NCBI GenBank assembly: GCA_017506865.1
Contig: JAFCMP010000004.1
Location: 124,001 to 188,000, forward strand
Reading direction: 5' to 3'
Origin: Tribonema minus
Taxonomy: Eukaryota; Sar; Xanthophyceae; Tribonematales; Tribonemataceae
Length of the DNA stretch: 64,000 bases
Shown here one piece after another: positions 44,501 through 55,539 of this stretch. Under the pieces are notes generated by a model. It worked only from the letters and a program-made list of their open reading frames with translations. It had not been told where the DNA came from and ran no database searches. Position 1 is the stretch's first letter, and every line of letters starts with the position of its first letter. Made by a program: the position numbers and the translations under genes.

Positions 44501-46981
44501 GGCTCAAGCGCATGCGGATCTCCAACGCCGAGCTCGTATCGCGCGTCGTCGCCCTGTGCTCCTTCGACATCCTCATACTGACCATCTGGTACTTGGCGAG
44601 TCCCCCAAAGCGACTTATTGAGATGCGAACCATGGGCGCGTTTGCCACTGTGCCGTATGAGGTCTGCCACAGCGACATGAAGGCCTTGGCGATCATCCTG
44701 TGGGCCTACAAGTGAGTTCAACTTGAAGTTGAAGTGTAGGGTAGATCCTGCAAGCGCGCTGCAAAAGTGGTCATTGCGGTTGCAGCGCCGCCTGTACTTG
44801 TATTTGTTACACACACGTCGAGCTGCCACAGCTATATGATTGCGCCCAAACACCGCATGCAGTGGAAGTGGGCTTCTGACATCTTCCTGCATGGCCCACA
44901 TAGCTGTGACACTCAGGAGTTTTTTAATCAACCCCACCCCTATTCCTGACCCCGGTTAAAATTATCATCTGCTGCAAATGATCGGCCACATGGTATTTAC
45001 AGTGATGATAATACAGCCGGACTTATCCATTTCACCCGCATCACATGTTCTGGCACATACTGTGTAGACACTGTTGGACAAGGACTTCACAAATTTCATG
45101 TTGGTTTCTCGACCTGAGCACGTGACACCAGAGAAAGTACTTCGTGATGTATGTGATTATGTGCAACTCATGCACAGCGCTCGAAGCAATCATACTTCCG
45201 ACATTCAAGCAGTCGGTGAGTCAGTGGCACTGCTGCCAAGCCAATGCTAATGCATCTGTCACCAACCAAGGTTCTTCTGGAGGTATTGAAGTTTGTTGCG
45301 CGTCACCTCGCACTGTTGAGCTTACCCCTGCACGTTTGTGTGTGTGGTGCTGCACAGGGGCGTCCTGATTGCAGTGGGCGCATGGCTGGCGTTCAAGTCA
45401 TGGAAGCTGGTGGACACCATAGCTGAGGCCAAACCGCTGGCCGTCAGCATCTACAATATCCTCATGCTGGTTCTTATTAACGCCATTCTGGTCGGGGTAC
45501 TGGGCGACGGCACCATGGGCATCATGGTGCGTGCTTCGCTGCAATTGCAGCCAATTTTTCATCTTTGGGGCCAAATGCTCGGATCTGTGTTGTAACGCCA
45601 GAAGTGGTGTGTTACTGGAAGCAGCAAGAAGCACGTTAGTTAGGTCAAGGTCACTCGTACCTTATGCTGAATGTATCATTGTTTAATGGTTGATATTCAT
45701 GGAGTATCGTGCGTGTGACGTCGTCGAGCAAGCCGTACATCAGTGCACAATAAAGGTTCCGTCCATGTGCAAGTGGGAGGGTCACCAGGGTATGCATGTA
45801 TCTGAGTTTCAATAGCCGACCGCAGATGTGAACTGCCTGTACATGCGTATGCCCCGATGCTGCAGAGCTTGCGTTGCGGCGTCTTTGCAAGTCTCAGTGC
45901 AACACTCTTTGGGGTTTGGCTCTGGTTAGCCAGTTTGCACTCCCAGCAAAACCGATTGTTGTCACAGCTGTGCCAGCATGCTGCCACAGACCAAGTACTT
46001 TAGCCTCATATTTAGAAGCCCACTTTCACACATCTTGCTGACCTTCAGAGGACAGTGCTGACAAGCAGCTTGCGCATGCTAGATGTGCACCGTTCCGTCC
46101 TTAACTGGTGCTGGTCGATGCCCATGGTGTCGGCAAAGCCAACCTCAACTTGTTGCCACGTGGTAGGGCCATCTCCCCTTTACCTCCCGTCATCTGCTGC
46201 CATTTTTAGGGTTGCCAACTGCATATGACGTATCTCCTATTGTACATTCTGCCACTTGCTGTATTCTACTCATGACCTCCCCCCCCCTCCACTGCTCCCC
46301 CTTCTTGATGCCGCTCAGGTGCGAACGATCACCATCAACGTGGGCTGCATCGCCAGCATCTCGCTCATCTTCCTGCCGAAGTGGTACAAAGCGTACATGC
46401 GCGAGGAGCTCAAGGAACTGGGCATTGCCACACCGCCGGTCAAGATGGCGAGTCGCGCACTCACCAGCAGCGCAGGGCAAGATGGCACATTCAGCACGGG
46501 CAGCCAGGGCAACAAGACGCAGCCCAACTCGCCACTCTGGAAGCCACCCGGGCCGCAAAGACTCCCGTCCTCAAACACATACGCTCTTGCAGCAGAATCC
46601 AGCGCCGCTTCAACGGCGCTCGTGGTGAGCGCTGACGTGATGCCGATTGCACGGCGCCGCAGCAGCAGCGGCGGCGGCGGCGGCGGCGGTGGCCGAGGCT
46701 CAGCGCCGCCGTCGCTCATGTCGTTCAAGTCCTTCGACAGCTCGCAGCTGCGCAGCACTCCCAAGAACCCTTTCAGCGACGGGGGCGTCGATGTGCCGTT
46801 GAGCGCTGTCGCACGTGAGCAACTTCAAGTTGAAGGCGGGCGCCAGAGCAGCAGCGTGAGGCGTATGCTTGTGCGCATGTCGTTCAAGGGGACTGCGGAG
46901 ATCGTACCCGTGGCCGATGAGGCGGCGCCGTCGTTAGCACCGCCGCCTGCGCAGCAGCAGCAGGGGCAGGATGAGTTGTAG
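38593..46981 (+). CDS. Class C GPCR with filamin-repeat ectodomain
   Basis: A putative surface receptor with a GABA-B/mGluR-type 7TM domain. Exons: 38593-38678 (tentative), 38744-39429, 39946-40154, 40960-41031, 41067-41147, 41447-41692, 42040-42456, 43489-43983, 44470-44711, 45358-45526, 46319-46981; all phases close at about 1121 aa. It starts with a signal peptide (MSLAQLLLFLAITAVG). Residues about 40-170 (VTGSWLSVTSW...VTPQDYIAVFEDRYSS) resemble the Ig-like N-domain of purple acid phosphatases. A filamin Ig repeat lies at about 480-615, with ARDLYLNPIGKGGAHFEA, DHGNGTYTVDAQL and HIPGSPFEIYVV; a short strand before HIPGSPF may sit in an unfound exon. Seven helices follow (about 655-935), with a GABA-B-like WLQHVVLTFTLGCLLVK|VHRAYKLF and FLPKWYKAYM. 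The cytosolic tail is Ser/Gly/Gln-rich. The ectodomain has many N-glycosylation sequons and no Venus flytrap. One intron uses a GC donor and one is only 35 nt. Confidence 0.82.
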
Positions 46982-47064
46982 AACAGTCTTCGCATACAGT
47001 CTCCACAGCCTTGGCAAGGTTTGTGAAAGTGCCCATTGGTATGGCACTCGTTTTGTGCATCCAA

Positions 47065-47660
47065 TCGCTTCCTGTGGACAGCATTTATCCTCCCGTGTGA
47101 GCAGCCTGGGTTGTACCCTCTCCCCGCAGTACGTAGTAGCCGTTGATGTCAAGTTTGTACTGTCCTACGCAATTGAAGTTCAAAAGCATCAGCGCTCAGC
47201 GCCGCACGAGGCCACCACAGCGTGCCGCCCAAGAAGCAGGCAGTGCTTTGCTACCGTCATCGAGGTTGACCAAAGTTGAAGTGTTCACGCATCGATCTGT
47301 ATACATAGACTTTGACATTGGTGAAGTTTCACTTTTGCATGTCCGTTTCTGTATCACATGGCATCGCTTGATGGAATGCATGTGGCTAGCTTGAACCTCC
47401 CAGTTCAAAGGCCCTCCCTTATACCTCCGCAGGTAGGCGGCGATGGACCCTAGTGCATGCGGCAGGACAAGTGTAGTTGCACTCAAACCGGGTCACCATC
47501 ACCTCGGAGTTATTTGTGCACAAGAGCGTCATGTCACCTCCATGCTCTTCCTGCGTGTGAACCTGTTATAAGCATAAGAGTACGTTCATGCTGCGGGGAC
47601 AAAGTCTTCCTCGCCGCTACTCGTTGCTATCCCACGTCAAGCAGCACCACGGTCGCTAGA
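47065..47660. repeat. Duplicated spacer R2, copy A
   Basis: This aligns in two blocks with 52309-53232 at clearly recognisable but diverged identity. Block 1 is 47065-47283 ('gtggacagcatttatcctcccg', 'catcagcgctcagcgccgc', 'gttgaccaaagttgaagtgt'). Block 2 is 47311-47660 ('tgacattggtgaagtttcactttt', 'gtaggcggcga', 'gggtcaccatcacctc', 'cttcctcgccgct'). It begins just after the GPCR stop and lies upstream of a Crinkler-like gene, as does copy B. Confidence 0.75.
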
Positions 47661-47972
47661 GAATTCTAGAATGAGAATCCTACCCTATCCTCCTGGAGTA
47701 TATCCTCCTGGAGTAATTCTTCAAGCAACTTCAAAGTCAACTTCAACCTCGTTAAAAAAAAAACTTCCCGGGGGACATGCCAAGCCTCCCTGTAATCCGA
47801 ACTTTTGCGTCGTGGTCCTGCTCGCTGGCCCATCTGGCGATCGCCACTTGCAGGTCGGCGTCGTTGGTGCCCGACCGTGGGGCACGAGTGATGGAGAGGA
47901 AGATAGCCTGAAAGTGGCTGAGGATTTTCGTGCTGCATGGTACTGGCGTACAGCGCGCGCCACCCCGTATAC

Positions 47973-50900
47973 ATGAGCGCCTTGCTTTTGGTGCTGGCTC
48001 TGCGCAGGGGGCATCAGGGTGGATTCCCCCTGTGCAACTCTTGTCTAGTCGCAGCTGCCGTAATGATATCCTCGGGCGACGCCCGTCTGCTGCAGCAGGT
48101 ATTTATTCCTTCATCTCGCTGTCGCCGACGTCTGTCTGTCTGCTTTGCAGGTGTATGGTCCCTTCGCGATGCATGCATGATGGAACGCTGTTGGTACTGG
48201 ATATCGACAACGCGCCATCGTCGAAGCTTGCTGCCTGACAGTTTGAACATACATGTTTTGCCTCTTTTTGCGCTGTGCTGACACACACGGTGCGTTGATG
48301 TCGCTTCCATCTTCGCAGCCTTACCACTGCGCCGCACAATAACTCGCGCACTGCCTGACCCCAATCATGACGGCATCGCGTCCCAGCCTGGTGGAAGCGA
48401 TGGCGCGACTTCTATGGAGTCCTTGGACAGCGGTGATGAGGGCGGCGAGCCAGCCTCTCAGTCCGGTCCTGTCGCAGATCTCCAGACCAGCACTCCAGCC
48501 ATTGGCAGCAGTGGTACCGCCAAGCAGGATATTCTGCTAGTCTTAAAAAAACTCAGTGACATCGATGGCAAACTCACGAGCCTTGAAACAAATATCGAAC
48601 AGGCGCACAAAGCTAGGGACGAGAAGGGCAAGGAAGCCGTGTACCGGGGCTACAGCGGCTCGGAGTTGGCGAAGTACCTGGAGGACGAGCGTGAAATGGA
48701 GAAGTTGCTGCTCAAAGAGATGGTGCACCTGTGCCGCACCGAGCTGCTGCTGCTGGCACAGAGCATGGTGGAACAGGGCATGGTGACGCCAACGAAAGGT
48801 GAGTTGAAGTGTCCGATGAGACTGCGTCGTAGCATCGAGTTGTGGGGTACATTTGATGTTGGCACAGGCAGCATCCTTCTTGTCGCGTTTGTCTTGCAGT
48901 ACAGCAGTAATGAGCACTGGCCTCAGCATTTGCGCTGATATACTGTGCAGTCAACGCAATGCCGTCACCAACAACTGACAGTGCTTGTAACAAATGACAC
49001 TACATCGCCAAATAACGTCATACTTCTATTGCTTGTGTGGCACTGAGGTTCCCTTGCATGAGTTGCTGCGTGACTGTGTCCATATGCAAGCATACATGTG
49101 GCTGTAGCGAGTGACTGTTGTGGATTGCAGCTTCTGCACGCTGGAAAGCGTGCATGCGCCCACCACCCTTTCTCCACTTTTGCGTCTGACAACAACATCA
49201 GTTTGCAGTCTAGTAGGTATCATCTGCCTGTGCATGTAACTCAACTGCTAGTTGGCAGCTGGCGCACTGCATGTTGCGAACCTGCTGCCTCATTGCTCAA
49301 GCATTCCCGCTTGTATCCGTCGCTCCCGGTGGCATGGTTGGTCTGCAGGCGAGCATTACATTGAATACATGGCTGTTATATTCTGCTGATTGTGCATATG
49401 TGTTTTATTCTGGTGATGTCAACCGCAAATGCGCTTGCAACTCGTCCTGTAATTGATTTTTTCGCGCCAGCTTTGGTCAGGCACACAAGGTTAGGGTTAG
49501 GGCTACATTCACACATGCTTCAACCAAGTGAAAATGTATGTACAACAGTTACTCTAGATTGTGGGGCTGAGACACTGTGTGGTATCCAGGGCCCCATGCA
49601 CCTCTTTTCCTGCTTTGCCGCCGCTGCTGCTTATCGTTTATGCACAAACTGCTGTGCTGTCATGGCAGGTCGTCGCCTGGCACCAGTTCAAGAATTCTGG
49701 AGAAGCCTACTGCATGCGCAACTGCAGAATGATGGACGTGTGCTGAGACTGCGTGAGGGCACCACATTCCTTGGCAGGCCCAGCCTGGGTGACCGGCTGA
49801 TGATTCGGGACTACTGGTACTCGGCCTTTTATGAAAGGATGGAAGAACATTTCAGGCACGGTGGCCGGGGGGTAGGCATCATTGGCAATGCAGGTGCGGT
49901 TTGCCGAATGTACGTTGGAAACCTTACTGGAAGCACATGATAGGGGTCACATAATGATGATCTGGCTGCACACACCTTGCAAGCATCCGCCTTCAGCATA
50001 CGTGCGCTGCAGTGGGCGAGCTATCTATTCAAGGTCATGGAGGTATGACATCATACACCTGCGACTGCCATTTTGAGATGGCTTGCTGTACGCACCCATT
50101 TACCTCAGTGTGGTTGTCGCCAGTACTACATGCTGTGTCGCACGCATGTTGTCAGCATGTGTCGCATCACCATTGCACCACCAAGAGTATCATGTACATA
50201 CATGCATACTTTGAATTATTTAAATGCACCACCTGCCGTGTCCCGCGCGTATTGTTACACCACCAGGTATAGGGAAGAGCGTCTTTGGCTACTTCCTGCT
50301 GTACAAGTGGGCCTGTGAGCAGAGGAGGGTGGTGGTGCGCATAAGAGGCTGGATGGGCAATCGACCTTATCTATTCTGTGCAGATGGGGTTTTCGAGCTT
50401 GATGAAGACCAGTTTCTCAATGAAATGGAGAAACCTGAGGTCCGGTGAGTGCCTGGACGATCGGTTCTCATGCGTCTGCCATGAGCGTCCACCATTGCGA
50501 GCGTGCCGCCTTTGCAGTTGTGCGTTAAGTGTGGCGAACACATGATGCTGTTGTCACTGCTCAGGCATATTGCATGACATTGGGTTGTCGCATGATTTGC
50601 CCCGTGTGCAGGTACCTCCTGGACAGCATCGACCCTCAGGATCACGGAGTTCCTAACGACGCTAAGCTGGTGTTGATAACGTCTGATCGCGTCACTGGAT
50701 ACGAGGTGCAGTGCCAGAGTATGATTGCATCACTTGAGCAGTATTGTTGCTTACGCTGATGTGGTGATGATAATGATAACCCGATCGTGTCACGCAGGTG
50801 CAGGGGACGAGTGCAACACTATCACTTGAGCAGCAGAAACGGCATCACTACTTGGCTTTGTCTGACGTACGCTGTACTGCAGCACGCAAACATGATGCTC

Positions 50901-51356
50901 TCAAGGTGATGTAGGTGTATTGCCGCAGGCGTCATGGACGTATTGCCACAGGTGTCACTGCACTATATGCTTTGGAAATGCATGCATCAGGGGTGGACCA
51001 CTTCATGCGACTTTGCGTGCCCACTTCCTCCTTGTATGCCAGTATTTCCAGCATGCACTGTAGTATACCAGCCTGTGACATAAATATGGACTGCGAGATG
51101 ATGAGGCTGCATTGCAGAAAATTTTGCTTCCGCTGCACTTCTTGTGCCAAATTGCCTTTGCACTAGTGAAGGTTGACCGCTTGCTCCCTTGCCGCTTGTC
51201 CAAATGTGCCATGAGGAGACCTTCAAGCAGGAAGCGGGCAGCTACATAAAGTTGTGCATGGACAAGTGGGACGCAGACGAGCTGTATCAGGCGAGGGAGC
51301 TGCTCTCACTGGAGATATCGAATTCCGACATGAAGAACCGTAATCTACAGGGATAG
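47973..51356 (+). CDS. Crinkler/RHS-like P-loop protein, copy A (signal peptide frameshifted)
   Basis: Exons: about 47973-48098, 48319-48798, 49669-49893, 50267-50444, 50612-50705, 51216-51356. From exon 2 on, all phases close. The protein has an acidic/Ser N-region (MESLDSGDEGGEPASQSG), a charged coiled coil (DEREMEKLLLKEMVHL), then RLREGTTFLGRPS, MIRDYWYSAFYERM, a Walker A box GNAG|IGKS split by an intron, a Walker-B-like YLLDSIDP, LVLITSD and LCMDKWDADELYQA. This order matches the NTPase of Crinkler-RHS-type proteins known from oomycetes and other eukaryotes. The last exon stops soon after the WxxxEL motif, so the usual C-terminal nuclease or kinase-like module is absent or in unseen exons. 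Compared with copy B, exon 1 has a one-base deletion in 'gctct-gcg', so the signal peptide MSALLLVLAL is out of frame with the rest. It may be a non-secreted version, a pseudogene or an assembly error. Confidence 0.68.
49490..49504 (+). repeat. Short telomere-like GGTTAGGGTTAGGG tract
   Basis: Two and a half TTAGGG units in an intron of the Crinkler-like gene. Too short to act as a telomere; probably an interstitial trace or chance. Confidence 0.55.
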
Positions 51357-52308
51357 CCTCCAATCTGATAGATGACGTCATACTATGGATGTCTTCTCCA
51401 GCTGTCTCCAGGTGCTGCTTTGCTTGCAGTTGTTGACATTTCCGGCATGCAGTGGATCATACAAGTAATCTTTTGGGGTTTTTTCACTTCCTTTTCTGGA
51501 CGGTGGACGAGTACAGCACTACCTTATCCCCTACCCCATGCCCTGACAATTACTGTTATTGGTAGTGGCCACTGCTCCGAGTGACATGTTGGGCAGCCTG
51601 CATACAATTTAAGGACCAATCATGATCACGTGCATCTGCACAGGCTTGTCTTGCCTAACTTCATAAAATGACACGGTGGTGGCTAGCTGTGTATGCTGAC
51701 GCTGCGCTGTTCTCAATTTGACATATCACACGCGAGCTTTGAGCAGCAAGTCAATTGTGATCTGCACGAGGCCGGTATCGACGGGGGGGGGGGGGGGGGA
51801 GTCGCTTTGGTTTCACCGCTAACCCTAGGTCGGAAGCGTGTATTCGACAACGAGCTGTACTCCATGGCAAGAAAGAGCAAGTCGCATTCCAGTCGCCGCA
51901 GATCAGTTGCGCCTGTCTACCAAACGATTTACCCAAGGCTAGCGCCTAAACTAAGCCCTTGCGCCAAACACGTTGCCCCAGTCAGTGGCGCCAGTTGCGG
52001 CAGGTGGCGGCCGTAGTGACTCATGGCACAACTGGCGATACTCGCAAGTTTACTCACGAGTATTACTTATTACTCGCGAGTTTGCTCACGAGTCTTGCCT
52101 AGGGTCAGTGTCTTAGCTCGAGTTAGCCCTCACTGTAACCCTAACCCTAGCCATCATATAAGCTTTTTTGGCCTTAACAGTGATGTAGAAGGACTAGAAG
52201 CCTTTCAGGAGAAGAGTACGCGCCAGTTGCGCCATGGCTACACCAGTTAGCCTGGCCCGGAGCCGAAACTCAGATGCGCCAAGGCTGTCTGAACTTAGGC
52301 GCTAGCTC
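51357..52308. other. Intergenic repeat-rich spacer
   Basis: Nearly 1 kb after the Crinkler-like gene without a supported gene. It contains a G run (51783-51799), a telomere-like tract (52135-52149) and tandem units of 'tactcgcgagttt.ctcacgagt' (52036-52100). The last two lie inside a possible small inverted-repeat element at 51942-52306. Confidence 0.5.
51942..52306. mobile_element. Possible MITE-like element with CTAGCGCCTAA ends
   Basis: The ends read CTAGCGCCTAA (51942 on) and TTAGGCGCTAG (to 52306), an 11-bp inverted pair enclosing 365 bp with internal TACTCGCGAGT palindromes. No clear target-site duplication is visible, so the call is weak. Confidence 0.35.
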
Positions 52309-53232
52309 TGGCTTCCCGTGGACAGCATTTCTCCTCCCGTGTGAGCAGCCTGGTTTTGTACCCTCTGCCCGCAGTACTTAGCGGCCGTTGATGTGTCTGC
52401 AGATTGTGCTGTCCTTGAAGTTCAAAAGCATCAGCGCTCAGCGCCGCGGCCACCACAGCGTGCTGCCCAAGTAGCAGCGCTTTGCTGCCGTCATTGAGAT
52501 TGACCAAAGTTGAAGTGTACATCGCTTGTTGTTTTCCGGAGTTCCAACACCGCGCAGAGTGCCAGCCAGCGGAAGCAGTATGTTCTCCTCCTCACCTTCG
52601 GGTTGCACATCTTGTTGGCCTGACATGATTGCAGAACACCAGACGAGAGTTCCAGCTTGTATGGATGCAAAGGAAGTGAGGTATTCACAGGATGCACAAG
52701 ACACACAAGGTGGTGGAATTGCTACATACAAGGTGGTGGAATTGCTACAGCACGGAGCACTTGCCAGAACACGCAAGAACGTGCCAGAGCGTGCAAGGGA
52801 AACTTCGGAGACTTCTGCAGAATACAGCGACCCTTCTACATATTCCGCCAGAGCTGAATATGCATACATTGCCTTTGACATTGGTGAAGTTTCACTTTTG
52901 CGTCTTCTGTATCCCTTGGCATCGCTTGATGACTCAGGGTATTCATGCTGGCTTGCGGTTTTGAAAGCTCCGAGTTCAAAGGCCCTTCGTTATATCTCCG
53001 GAGGTAGGCGGCGAGTGACCCTTGTGCATGTGGCGTCCCAGGTGTACGTTGCGCTCAAGCGGGTCACCATCACCTCAGCAATGTTATTTGCCTGCACAAG
53101 AGCGTCACCTCCAGCTTGGGGAACTTCTGGTGTTGAGAGCACGTTCATGCTGCAGGCACGAAGTCTTCCTCGCCGCTGATTGTTGCTATCTCCCACGTTA
53201 AACACAATCCAACAGCACCACAGTCTCACGCG
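52309..53232. repeat. Duplicated spacer R2, copy B
   Basis: Diverged duplicate of 47065-47660, interrupted at 52521-52870 by about 350 bp absent from copy A. On the minus strand of both copies a similar frame survives (copy B EVMVTRLSATYT...TCTRVTRRLPPEI; copy A EVMVTRFECNYT...ACTRVHRRLPAEV), hinting at an old exon. Confidence 0.7.
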
Positions 53233-53263
53233 AGACTTAGTTTGGTTTTAGTTTTTAGTCTTT

Positions 53264-54557
53264 TTAATTCATCAGCAAGGCTGTGTGCGCGGCATCTGCC
53301 GCCGCCGCTGTCGCAGTGCCTGCTGCAGCAGGACTGAGAGTGGGCGCACTGCCTCTTGGCGCGGATGGTGCGTGTGCAGCGCTCAACGATGCTACCGCAG
53401 GGCCTGCCAGATGCTGTGCAGCCGCTGCGGCCGCGGACTCAGTTGTCTCGGCGGCCTTGGTGCCAGAAGCTTGTGTGCCGGCACCCTGAGGTCCCTGCTG
53501 CCCATTAATCTCCTGAGCCAGTTTCAACAAGTCGTTTTCGTGGGAAAGGTCCTGGTCAGCAGCGGAAGCAGAAGCACACAGGACATTAGCTGCAATATAC
53601 TACATACACTTAAAGAATCACATGCACCACCTGCAAGTATCATCCCGTCTCAATCTCTTGTTGGAAAACTGGAACTGTATCAGTAGAAGTGCATGCAACT
53701 GAAGGGCAACCTGGAGGCATTCCATGTCAGTGGTTTTCAGCGCTTGAGGGGCACAAGGCATGAGAATAACGCAAGATTTGACTTGCGGCTCTTGTGCTTT
53801 GTGTCAACCGTGTGCTCTGACAGCGCATTTCTACACGCAGCTGAAAGCAAGCTTTACCTACGCCCACGGTACCTGCTGTCAATCGTGCAATCTGAGCAAT
53901 CAAAAAACTTCACCTGATATATTTGCATACGTTGACATGCATATGATACTTGAAGTTTAGGCATGCACAAATGATCAGCTTGAAACGCGTACTTGTCACG
54001 GGAAGAACGCCATGATCTAGTAAGTACCTGCTGCAGGCGTTCTAGACTCCGCTTCCTTAAGTTCAATTGACAAACCCTCATGATGACCAGCCTGAAGATC
54101 CTGCTGATTCCAACTCCCCGACATAGGGCCGTTTTCCTTCACCAGGCTAAGCTCACGACTGAGCGTTGCGCGCACGTGCGCTGGGGGGATGGGATGTCCG
54201 CTGCTGCGCAGTCCGGGCCTCAGGCTAGGAAGAACGTTGGCTGCGCTCGCCATCGCCAACGCTGTCGCCCCCTTTGCAGGCAATTCCTGAAGTTGCTTGT
54301 CCTCAGGCTGCATGCCAATTTTGCGAGCTACGATGAAGACGCGCAGAGCTGGAACTTGCTTGTTGCTGGCCGCTTTCTCGTTATGCTCCACCTTTCAGTC
54401 CCTGAAGAAGGCCTTCCATTCACTTTGCAGATTGGCTTTGATCACAATGGCAAGCATGTCGTCTACCTTCACCTTGCGGTCAAGTAACTCGCGTTGGGTC
54501 CACACCTTCAGGTACGGATTGACAACATCGGAGCCTGCGCCCATAGCCTCAGCCATG
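53264..54557 (-). pseudogene. Decayed minus-strand gene of unknown family
   Basis: From ATG at 54557 the frame reads MAEAMGAGSDVVNPYLKVWTQ to WKAFFRD, meets an in-frame TGA near 54396, then continues in the same frame for about 120 residues (KVEHNEKAASNKQV... to EAESRTPAA) up to a donor at about 54032. A likely last exon, 53544-53264 (DLSHENDLLKLAQEING..., Ala-rich, own stop), follows, but the phase does not fit this donor. The in-frame stop and phase mismatch suggest decay, though an unseen exon could explain the latter. I recognise no domain. Confidence 0.4.
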
Positions 54558-54778
54558 GCTGGAGAGCTGACTGCGCGTGCCGCTCAAGTTGGGCCGCAAC
54601 GCGTGACCGGTTTCACGGGGTACTACATGATCCTATGGGATATCATGAGAAGTCAAGGGACATAACTTCACAGCGGTAGCCGTAATGCATGGCCGGTTTC
54701 ACGGCATGCCACGGCATCCCATGGATTCCCATGGATTCCCATGGGACGAAAAAAGATGAACATTATCTTGCAAATTTG

Positions 54779-55190
54779 TAGTGTTCTGAGCCGGAACTGG
54801 CTCAGCCGACCGGCTTCGGCTAAGCCGGCAAGCCGGTGAAGCCGGTCGGTCAGGCCAACCGAACTTCGGCTTTTTTCAGTTTTCATAGTTATCGGCCTCT
54901 GCATGCGCAGAGATGCCCTTCAACATGAGTGTTAGCACATGGCACTCTCAGAACAGTGCAGGCAGTAGCAGCGTTTGAGCTGACTGCATTCGGAAGTTAA
55001 CGCGAAAGGAAACTAAACTTGGAACTTCTTTGGGGCTGAGTTGTGGTGTGAAGGCGCAACTGTGCTTTGCAGAGCTGATACTTGCCAGATGAATGTCACA
55101 GGAGCCTTGAAAGCCTAGCTACTATTTTGTGCTCACGGCGAGAGCTTTGTTCCGCGCGCATTTGTGACAAAACTCTCGGAAGTTGAACTC

Positions 55191-55262
<72 letters not shown>

Positions 55263-55539
55263 GCGTTCAACGATTTGGCAAGTAGGGCGGTCGCAGAACT
55301 ATATCACTATGCTTGGGCCGACACAAGCTGGCAGCTTGCGACCTCCACAGGAGTGAGCTTCAGAGAAAAGCCCAAGATCCTGTGCCTCGTATAATCAGAT
55401 CCAAGCCGGTATGGCACAAAGCCGGCAATAAAGCCGGTAAGCCGGTTGCCTTGTCTCCACCGGCTAAGCCGGTGAAAGCCGGGCGGTGAGCCCTCACTCA
55501 AGCCGGATAGCCGGTCGGTGGGACCGGCTCAGAACACTA
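54779..55539. mobile_element. Non-autonomous hAT-type element (MITE)
   Basis: A 761-bp element with terminal inverted repeats TAGTGTTCTGAGCCGG ... CCGGCTCAGAACACTA. It is flanked on both sides by the 8-bp target duplication CAAATTTG (54771-54778 and 55540-55547), itself a palindrome. Eight-base duplications and a TAGNG terminus are hallmarks of the hAT superfamily. Both subterminal regions are crowded with AGCCGG/CCGGCT hexamers, likely transposase sites. No transposase frame is present; the interior includes a long (GT)n tract. Confidence 0.85.
55193..55261 (+). repeat. (TG)34 microsatellite
   Basis: About 34 uninterrupted TG units inside the hAT-type element. The Cys-Val 'protein' read through it is meaningless. 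Confidence 0.95.

Noticed and set aside
55164-55394. Cys-Val repeat 'protein'
   Set aside because: Translation of a TG microsatellite inside a MITE.
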